A DNA stretch of 10,873 nucleotides, taken from positions 827,451 to 838,323 of the forward strand of contig NZ_JH164926.1 in assembly GCF_000226875.1 (NCBI RefSeq), in the 5' to 3' direction. This DNA is from Neisseria shayeganii 871 (GTDB lineage: Bacteria; Pseudomonadota; Gammaproteobacteria; Burkholderiales; Neisseriaceae). The position numbers were made by a program, and so were the translations under genes. Positions 6,281 to 10,873 of the stretch are shown in pieces; within the stretch, counting starts at the first letter, position 1; the number at the start of each line of letters is the position of its first letter. Below the pieces are notes generated by a model, which did no database searches, was not told where the DNA came from, and saw nothing but the letters and a program-made list of their open reading frames with translations.

Positions 6281-6529
6281 TTAGAAATCAAAATCCATCT
6301 GTTCCGGCAATTCGATTTGCGGGGCATTTTTTTCCGCGGCCAGCTGCAACAGTTTGCGCTTGCGCATACGGCACAGGCGCAGCACGTTTTGTTTTTGCGC
6401 ATCCGTCAGCTTCAGCCAGTACAACCGTTCCTCCCGGCTGCGCAAACAGCCTTTGCAGTAGCCCTTGTTGTTTACCTGGCAGACGCCGATGCAGGGGCTG
6501 GGGATGTTGAAAAATTCGAGTTGTTCCAT
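6281..6529 (-). CDS. DUF1289 family small cysteine-motif protein
   Basis: An 82-residue protein with the DUF1289 signature SPCIGVCQVNNKGYCKGCLR: four cysteines (C13, C17, C25, C28) in a Cx3Cx7Cx2C pattern, followed by SREERLYW. The arrangement suggests a bound metal or iron-sulfur cluster, as assumed for the family (E. coli YdhL is a member), but the function is not known. The tail is acidic (ELPEQMDFDF). The frame stays open far upstream, overlapping yebC antisense. The ATG at 6529 is chosen because the family begins just before the first cysteine motif and because a promoter candidate sits immediately upstream. No ribosome site is obvious, so translation may start from a very short leader. 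Divergent from yebC. Confidence 0.85.
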   Translation of the reverse strand: MEQLEFFNIPSPCIGVCQVNNKGYCKGCLRSREERLYWLKLTDAQKQNVLRLCRMRKRKLLQLAAEKNAPQIELPEQMDFDF

Positions 6530-6561
6530 GATGGCGCGGCAGGCAGGCGGCGGAAGACCGT

Positions 6562-6590
6562 ATTGTAAGCGAAACCGCGCGCTGCGGCAG
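6562..6590 (-). promoter_or_regulatory. Candidate promoter for the DUF1289 gene
   Basis: On the minus strand a good -10, TACAAT (6567-6562), lies 17 bases after a poor -35, CTGCCG (6590-6585). Transcription would start near 6555, about 26 bases before the ATG at 6529. Confidence 0.45.
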
Positions 6591-6613
6591 CGGTGGCGGC
6601 ATATACAGCGGCT

Positions 6614-6642
6614 TTTATCCGGCCAAGGGAAAGTGATAAAAT
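6614..6642 (+). promoter_or_regulatory. Candidate extended -10 promoter for yebC
   Basis: TGATAAAAT (6634-6642) is an extended -10 (TGn plus TAAAAT). TTTATC (6614-6619) is a weak -35 at 17-base spacing. The start would fall near 6649, about 30 bases before the yebC ATG. Confidence 0.55.
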
Positions 6643-6680
6643 CCGCCCCCTGAAAAACCACACCCACAGGATTAAAGATT

Positions 6681-7409
6681 ATGGCCGGCCACAGTAAATG
6701 GGCGAACATCCAGCACAAGAAAGCCCGCGTTGATGCCAAACGCGGCAAAATTTTTACCCGACTGATCAAAGAAATCACCGTTGCCGCGCGTTTGGGCGGC
6801 GGCGACCCCACCTCCAACCCGCGCCTGCGCTTGGCGATGGACAAAGCGTGGGACGCCAATATGCCCAAAGACAACGTGCAGCGCGCCATCGACAAAGGCA
6901 CCGGCAATCTGGAAGGCGTGGACTACATCGAGCTGCGCTACGAGGGCTACGGCATCGGCGGCGCCGCGCTGATGGTGGACTGCATGACCGACAACAAAAC
7001 CCGCACCGTGGCCGATGTGCGCCATGCCTTCAACAAATACGGCGGCAATTTGGGCACCGACGGCTGCGTGGCCTTCAATTTCGCCCACCAAGGCTATCTG
7101 GTGTATGCCGACGCCGATGAAGACGCACTGATGGAGGCCGCGCTGGAAGCGGGCGCGGAAGACGTGATTGTGGATGAGGACGGCATCATCGAAGTGGTGA
7201 CCGCGCCGGCCGACTGGGCGCAGGTAAAAGCCGCCTTGGAAGCCGCCGGTTTTGAGTCGCAAGACGGTGACGTCACCATGCGGGCGCAAAACGAAACCGT
7301 GCTCAGCGGCGAAGAGGCGGTGAAAATGCAGAAGCTGATCGACGCTTTGGAAGATTTGGACGATGTGCAAAACGTTTACACTTCCGCCGTTTTGCAGTTT
7401 GAAGCATAA
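6681..7409 (+). CDS. yebC: YebC/PmpR family transcriptional or translational regulator
   Basis: A 242-residue cytoplasmic protein of the YebC family (TACO1 in mitochondria). The diagnostic N-terminus is MAGHSKWANIQHKKARVDAKRGK. It is followed by the GGGDPTSNPRLRLAMDKA stretch, NMPKDNVQRAIDKGTG, YEGYGIGG and the acidic ALEAGAEDVIVDEDG segment. Members have been reported both as DNA-binding regulators (PmpR, YebC) and, for TACO1 and some bacterial YebC proteins, as aids to translation, for example at proline-rich stretches. Full family length, no damage. AGGA lies nine bases before the ATG. It is a single-gene unit, divergent from DUF1289 and closed by a strong DUS-pair terminator. Not next to ruvC, its neighbour in many proteobacteria. 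Confidence 0.96.
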   Translation: MAGHSKWANIQHKKARVDAKRGKIFTRLIKEITVAARLGGGDPTSNPRLRLAMDKAWDANMPKDNVQRAIDKGTGNLEGVDYIELRYEGYGIGGAALMVDCMTDNKTRTVADVRHAFNKYGGNLGTDGCVAFNFAHQGYLVYADADEDALMEAALEAGAEDVIVDEDGIIEVVTAPADWAQVKAALEAAGFESQDGDVTMRAQNETVLSGEEAVKMQKLIDALEDLDDVQNVYTSAVLQFEA

Positions 7410-7414
7410 AGTGG

Positions 7415-7450
7415 AAACAGGCTACCTGAAGGCTTTCAGGTAGCCTGTTT
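7415..7450. terminator. DUS-pair terminator after yebC
   Basis: A perfect 16-bp inverted repeat (7415-7430 with 7435-7450) closes on a four-base GGCT loop. It is made of two exact DUS copies, plus strand at 7419-7430 and minus strand at 7435-7446. The arms end in AAAC/GTTT. It begins five bases after the yebC stop and is the tightest DUS hairpin in the window. Confidence 0.85.
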
Positions 7451-7513
7451 GGCATGCTTGCCCGCTCTTTTGTTTTGCTTGGCGAAACCTTTGTTGCGCT
7501 GGCGGAATTTTGA

Positions 7514-7542
7514 TTGACACCGCTGCACGGGAAGCGTACCTT
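7514..7542 (+). promoter_or_regulatory. Candidate gabT promoter
   Basis: A perfect -35, TTGACA (7514-7519), is followed after 17 bases by a poor -10, TACCTT (7537-7542). It would give a leader of about 100 bases containing the hairpin at 7568-7600. An alternative, TTCAAG (7601-7606) with TACGAT (7624-7629), also at 17 bases, would start after that hairpin. The sequence does not decide between them. Confidence 0.45.
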
Positions 7543-7567
7543 ACACCCGTTTCATTCCTATTGCCCG

Positions 7568-7600
7568 CCGCCGCTTTTCAGGCAGCCTGAAAAGCGGCGG
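7568..7600. repeat. Strong palindrome with variant DUS in the gabT leader
   Basis: A 16-bp perfect inverted repeat around a single central base (7568-7583 with 7585-7600): CCGCCGCTTTTCAGGC and its complement. Its core reads AGGCAGCCTGAA on the plus strand (7580-7591), the form described for Kingella. On the minus strand it reads AGGCTGCCTGAA (7590-7579), one base away from the Eikenella word. No T-tract follows, so it is not a standard terminator. It lies between the gabT promoter candidate and the gabT ribosome site. Confidence 0.75.
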
Positions 7601-7650
7601 TTCAAGCGTAATCCATCTGTTGTTACGATTTTAATGAAAAGGAGACCCTG

Positions 7651-8925
7651 ATGACTTCAACAGCCGAACTGAACCAACAACGCAAAGCCGTTTTGCCCAA
7701 CGGCTTGGGCGTGATGTGCGACTTTTTCGTGGAAAAAGCGCGTAACGCCGAGCTGTGGACCACTGAAGGCAAGCGCTACATCGACTTTGCCGGCGGCATC
7801 GGCGTATTGAATACAGGCCATCTGCATCCCAAAGTACAGAAAGCCGTAGCCGAGCAGTTGGAGCAATTCAGCCACACCTGCTACCAAGTGATTCCTTACG
7901 CCTTGTACGGCAAAGTGGCCGAGCGCATCGCCAAGGCCGCTCCGGTAGGCGGCAACGCCAAAACCTTCTTCGTGACCACCGGTGCCGAAGCCGTAGAGAA
8001 CGCCATTAAAATCGCGCGCGCCAAAACCGGCCGCCGCGCCGTGATCGCCTTCCAAGGCGCCTTCCACGGCCGTACCAACTTCACCTTGGGCCTGACCGGC
8101 AAAGTGGCCCCCTACAAATTGAACTTCGGCCCCTTCCCCGGCGACATCTACCACATCCCGTTCCCGAACAAATTGCACAACATCAGCGAAGAAGAATCCC
8201 TGAACGCGCTGAACAAGCTGTTGAAAGTGGACGTGGCCCCCAGCGATGTAGCGGCCATCATCATCGAGCCGGTACAAGGCGAGGGCGGTTTCAATGTGGC
8301 CCCGTTCAGCTTCCTGAAAGAATTGCGCAAACTGTGTGACGAGCACGGCATCACCCTGATTTTCGACGAAGTGCAATCCGGTTTCGCCCGCACCGGCAAA
8401 CTGTTTGCCACCGAACACACCGGCGTGGCGCCCGATCTGATTACCTTGGCCAAATCCCTGGCCGGCGGTTTCCCGCTGTCTGCCGTGGTGGGCAAAGCCG
8501 AATTTATGGATGCCCCGCTGCCGGGCGGCCTGGGCGGCACTTACGCCGGCAACCCCTTGGCCTTGGCTGCCGCCGATGCGGTGATGGACGTGATTGAAGA
8601 AGAAAAACTCAATGAGCGCGCCACCGTATTGGGCGACAAAGTGAAAGCCAAATTCGAACAGTTGAAAGCCGACATCCCGCAAATCGCCGATATCCGCGGC
8701 TTGGGCGGCATGGTGGCCGTAGAGTTCATGAACAACGACCAGCCTGATGCCGATTTGCCGAAAAAAGCGCAAGCCATTGCTTTGGAAAACGGTCTCATCA
8801 TCCTGACCACCGGCATGTACTACAACGTGATCCGCTTCCTGTTCCCGCTGACCATCGAAGATCAGGTATTCGAAGAAGCCATGGGCATTTTGGAAAACGC
8901 CCTGCGTCAAGCCGCCAAGGCCTGA
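7651..8925 (+). CDS. gabT: 4-aminobutyrate aminotransferase GabT
   Basis: A 424-residue PLP-dependent class III aminotransferase. It moves the amino group of GABA to 2-oxoglutarate, giving succinic semialdehyde and glutamate. Landmarks: the PLP phosphate-binding TTGAEAVENAIK (109-120), FHGRTNFTLGLTG (138-150), IIIEPVQGEGGF (203-214), IFDEVQSGFARTGK (237-250, with D239 contacting the PLP ring) and the Schiff-base lysine K268 in LITLAKSLAGGFPLSAVVG. These positions match E. coli GabT closely, and the length is normal. AAAAGGAG (7637-7644) lies six bases before the ATG, a strong ribosome site. With gabD downstream it forms the GABA shunt. It is followed by a DUS-pair terminator, so the two genes may be separately transcribed. 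Closely related transaminases of 5-aminovalerate cannot be excluded by sequence alone. Confidence 0.95.
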   Translation: MTSTAELNQQRKAVLPNGLGVMCDFFVEKARNAELWTTEGKRYIDFAGGIGVLNTGHLHPKVQKAVAEQLEQFSHTCYQVIPYALYGKVAERIAKAAPVGGNAKTFFVTTGAEAVENAIKIARAKTGRRAVIAFQGAFHGRTNFTLGLTGKVAPYKLNFGPFPGDIYHIPFPNKLHNISEEESLNALNKLLKVDVAPSDVAAIIIEPVQGEGGFNVAPFSFLKELRKLCDEHGITLIFDEVQSGFARTGKLFATEHTGVAPDLITLAKSLAGGFPLSAVVGKAEFMDAPLPGGLGGTYAGNPLALAAADAVMDVIEEEKLNERATVLGDKVKAKFEQLKADIPQIADIRGLGGMVAVEFMNNDQPDADLPKKAQAIALENGLIILTTGMYYNVIRFLFPLTIEDQVFEEAMGILENALRQAAKA

Positions 8926-8938
8926 GCATAGGCAGAAA

Positions 8939-8990
8939 AGGCTACCTGAAAGATTCACGGCTTTGCCGCGGCGCTGCTTTCAGGTAGCCT
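8939..8990 (+). terminator. DUS-pair terminator after gabT
   Basis: AGGCTACCTGAAA (8939-8951) and its complement (8978-8990) form a 13-bp stem with a 26-base loop. Both arms are exact DUS copies. The right arm ends exactly where the repeat element at 8991 begins. Confidence 0.7.
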
Positions 8991-9133
8991 GAGACCTTTG
9001 CAAGCCTCCCAGATGTGGATGCAGTTCAAGGCGTAGCAGCGCAGCGAGCGAAGACATATCATATAGATAGGCAAGCGAGCGAGCAGCGCACAACGCAGAA
9101 ATGCGCCGCAGATGGGAGGCTTGCAAAGGTCTC
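8991..9133. mobile_element. 143-bp MITE-like element with IS5/IS1106-like ends
   Basis: A non-coding element bounded by 21-bp perfect terminal inverted repeats (8991-9011 with 9113-9133) that begin GAGACCTTTGCAAG. A 5-bp direct repeat AGCCT lies just outside each end (8986-8990 and 9134-9138), as expected for a target duplication. From memory, the outer GAGACCTTTGCAA matches the ends of IS1106-type IS5-family elements in Neisseria, so it may be moved by such a transposase in trans. The inside has no open frame of note. It holds repeated GCAGCG/GCGAGCG words and a small TATC/GATA stem (9057-9069). It separates gabT from gabD. Confidence 0.75.
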
Positions 9134-9149
9134 AGCCTTTCTTGATGAT
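9121..9149 (+). promoter_or_regulatory. Possible gabD promoter formed by the element's right end
   Basis: TTGCAA (9121-9126) in the terminal repeat and GATGAT (9144-9149) in the flanking DNA are 17 bases apart, a moderate sigma-70 match. No better promoter was seen between the gabT terminator and gabD. The remaining leader, 9150-9250, contains a tandem TTTTGCCGGT (9174-9183, 9185-9194) of unknown meaning. Confidence 0.3.
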
Positions 9150-9250
9150 GAATAAGGGCGCAAGGAATTCGGCTTTTGCCGGTGTTTTGCCGGTCGGTTG
9201 CGGCCGAAGCCCGAAGCGCGTTGAATTGTTCCGATGCCGAGGAAACCCAC

Positions 9251-10705
9251 ATGATTACCCAACTCAAAGACCCTTCCCTGTTCAAAACCCAATGCTATAT
9301 CGACGGCCAATGGTGCGATGCCGATAACGGTGCCACCATCGAAGTCAGCAACCCCGCCACCGGCGAAGTGCTGGGCAGCGTACCGAAAATGGGACGCGCC
9401 GAAGCCAAACGCGCCGTCGAAGCCGCCCAAAAAGCCCTCAAAGCCTGGCAGAACAAAACCGCCAAAGAGCGCAGTGCCGTTTTGCGTAAATGGTTCAACC
9501 TGATGATGGAAGCCCAAGAAGACTTGGCCGTCCTGCTCACCCTCGAACAGGGCAAGCCGCTGGCCGAAGCCAAAGGCGAAATCGCCTACGGTGCGTCCTA
9601 CTTCGAATGGTATGCCGAAGAAGCCAAACGCATCTACGGCGACACCATTCCCGGCCCCTCGCCCGACAAACGCGTATTGGTACTGAAACAGCCCATCGGC
9701 GTGTGCGCGGCGATTACCCCGTGGAACTTCCCCAACGCGATGATTACCCGCAAAGCCGCGCCCGCACTGGCCGCCGGCTGCACCTTCGTCGTCCGCCCCG
9801 CCTCGCAAACCCCCTTCTCCGCGCTGGCCATTGCCGTCTTGGCCGAACGCGCCGGCGTGCCCGCAGGCGTATTCAGCGTTCTCACCGGCAGCTCCACCGA
9901 AATCGGCGAAGTCTTCACCAAAGACGACATCGTCAAAAAATTCAGCTTTACCGGCTCCACCGAAGTCGGCCGCCTGTTGCAGGAACAATGCGCCTCCACC
10001 ATCAAAAAAACCTCGATGGAACTCGGCGGCAACGCACCCTTCATCGTCTTTAACGATGCCGACATCGATGCCGCCGTACAGGGCGCGATGGCGTGCAAAT
10101 TCCGCAACGCCGGCCAAACCTGCGTCTGCGCCAACCGCATCTACGCCCAAAGCGGCATTTACGACGAATTCGTCGCCAAACTCACCGCCGCCGTAAACGG
10201 CCTCAAAGTCGGCAACGGCCTTGACGAAGGCATCAATTTCGGCCCCGTCATCGACCAAAACGCCGTTGCCAAAGTCGAAGAACACATTGCCGACGCACTG
10301 GCCAAAGGCGGCGAAATCGTCGTCGGCGGCAAACGCCACGCAGCCGGCGAACTCTTCTTCGAACCGACCATCGTCCGCAACGCCACCGCCGATATGAAAG
10401 TGGCCCGCGAAGAAACCTTCGGCCCCTTGGCACCCGTCTTCAAATTTGAAACCGAAGAAGAAGTTTTGGGCTACGCCAACGACACCGAATTCGGACTGGC
10501 CTCCTACTTCTACGCCCGCGACATCGGCACCATCACCCGCGTTTCCGAAGGTTTGGAATACGGCATGGTCGGCGTGAATACCGGCATTCTCTCCAACGAA
10601 GCCGCCCCCTTCGGCGGTGTCAAACAATCCGGACTCGGCCGCGAAGGCTCGAAATACGGCATGGACGATTATGTGGAGCTGAAATACGTATTGCTCACCA
10701 TCTGA
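9251..10705 (+). CDS. gabD: Succinate-semialdehyde dehydrogenase GabD
   Basis: A 484-residue aldehyde dehydrogenase that oxidises succinic semialdehyde to succinate with NAD(P)+, completing the GABA shunt begun by GabT. Landmarks: ITPWNFPNAMITRKA (N159), nucleotide-binding FTGSTEVGR (233-241), the general-base glutamate E257 in MELGGNAPFIVF, the catalytic cysteine C291 in FRNAGQTCVCANR, EETFGPLAPVF and the C-terminal GREGSKYGMDDY. The resemblance to E. coli GabD runs the whole length. The start at 9251 is set by GAGGA (9239-9243) seven bases upstream and by the family N-terminus; an ATG at 9176 would add 25 unrelated residues. The usual KPAS motif reads RPAS (R182); S185, at the position tied to NADP+ use in E. 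coli, is kept. Cofactor preference is not certain. Confidence 0.95.
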   Translation: MITQLKDPSLFKTQCYIDGQWCDADNGATIEVSNPATGEVLGSVPKMGRAEAKRAVEAAQKALKAWQNKTAKERSAVLRKWFNLMMEAQEDLAVLLTLEQGKPLAEAKGEIAYGASYFEWYAEEAKRIYGDTIPGPSPDKRVLVLKQPIGVCAAITPWNFPNAMITRKAAPALAAGCTFVVRPASQTPFSALAIAVLAERAGVPAGVFSVLTGSSTEIGEVFTKDDIVKKFSFTGSTEVGRLLQEQCASTIKKTSMELGGNAPFIVFNDADIDAAVQGAMACKFRNAGQTCVCANRIYAQSGIYDEFVAKLTAAVNGLKVGNGLDEGINFGPVIDQNAVAKVEEHIADALAKGGEIVVGGKRHAAGELFFEPTIVRNATADMKVAREETFGPLAPVFKFETEEEVLGYANDTEFGLASYFYARDIGTITRVSEGLEYGMVGVNTGILSNEAAPFGGVKQSGLGREGSKYGMDDYVELKYVLLTI

Positions 10706-10804
10706 TGTGTGGCTGTTCGGCAGCAAGCCGCTTGGGCCGGGGCGGATGATTCCGCCACGACAAACCCATCGGGATTTTTCCTGACAGCGGCAAAATGCCC
10801 ATCA

Positions 10805-10835
10805 AAAAAGCAGGCTGTGCACCAGCCTGCTTTTT
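10805..10835. terminator. Intrinsic terminator after gabD
   Basis: AAAAAGCAGGCTG (10805-10817) pairs with its complement CAGCCTGCTTTTT (10823-10835), a 13-bp stem with a five-base TGCAC loop and A/T tracts on both strands. It lies 100 bases after the gabD stop. Between them are only a small GGCGGA/TCCGCC hairpin (10741-10756) and no gene. Confidence 0.85.
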
Positions 10836-10850
10836 CTTGTCTGCGATCTC

Positions 10851-10873
10851 AGGCTACCTGAAATGCTTTCAGG
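10851..10873. repeat. DUS with the start of an inverted partner, cut by the window end
   Basis: An exact plus-strand DUS (10851-10862) is followed four bases later by TTTCAGG (10867-10873), the beginning of the reverse copy. It is probably another tight DUS hairpin like the one after yebC, truncated by the end of the sequence. Confidence 0.75.

Noticed and set aside
6530..6907. Longer N-terminus for the DUF1289 protein reaching into yebC
   Set aside because: It would run antisense through the start of yebC and adds residues not found in this small family.
7657..8958. A 433-codon minus-strand open frame across gabT
   Set aside because: Exact antisense shadow of gabT, with no ribosome site or recognisable domain.
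9030..9110. Repeated GCAGCG/GCGAGCG words inside the element considered as a CRISPR or tandem array
   Set aside because: The words are short and irregularly spaced, with no repeat-spacer pattern.
9059..10726. A 555-codon minus-strand open frame across the whole of gabD
   Set aside because: It is antisense to a clear gabD with all active-site motifs. Its protein is low-complexity Gly/Phe/Ala-rich, a by-product of GC-rich codon use.

Overview
The window looks like core chromosome of a Neisseriaceae bacterium, most probably Eikenella or a close relative. The main clue is a 12-base word, AGGCTACCTGAA. It occurs ten times exactly on the two strands, plus near-matches, mostly as inverted pairs between genes. 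This is the DNA uptake sequence (DUS) dialect described for Eikenella; Neisseria proper uses ATGCCGTCTGAA. The gene content fits a beta-proteobacterium: ptsN-hprK-rapZ, ylqF, yebC and gabT/gabD in GC-rich DNA.

Layout. At the left edge (3-647, +) is the ATP-binding end of an ABC transporter cut by the window. It converges on a two-gene minus-strand unit across a shared bidirectional terminator (702-753). That unit is a LolA-like periplasmic lipoprotein-carrier homologue (2301-1711), then a membrane-anchored endonuclease/exonuclease/phosphatase-family protein (1687-782). A divergent control region with nested hairpins (about 2302-2647) separates it from the plus-strand operon ptsN-hprK-rapZ (2648-4892). 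These encode the nitrogen-type PTS EIIA protein, HPr kinase/phosphorylase and the RNase-adapter-type ATPase, and together suggest a regulatory PTS. A DUS-pair terminator (4895-4944) ends the operon, and the circularly permuted ribosome-assembly GTPase YlqF follows (4965-5900).

From 5901 to 6280 lies a non-coding, visibly AT-richer stretch that may contain a decayed mobile-element fragment. A small minus-strand DUF1289 cysteine protein (6529-6281) and yebC (6681-7409, +) are divergently transcribed from a shared promoter region. The right third holds the GABA shunt: gabT (7651-8925) makes succinic semialdehyde from GABA and gabD (9251-10705) oxidises it to succinate. They lie in the same orientation but are separated by a DUS-pair terminator and a 143-bp MITE-like element (8991-9133) with 21-bp perfect terminal inverted repeats and a 5-bp flanking direct repeat. 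A strong terminator (10805-10835) and another DUS close the window.

No CRISPR array, tRNA, rRNA, prophage, toxin-antitoxin or defence locus was seen. Most genes are conserved housekeeping or metabolic genes. The interest lies in the intergenic architecture (DUS hairpins, the MITE, two hairpin-bearing leaders) and in the uncharacterised LolA-like/EEP gene pair.
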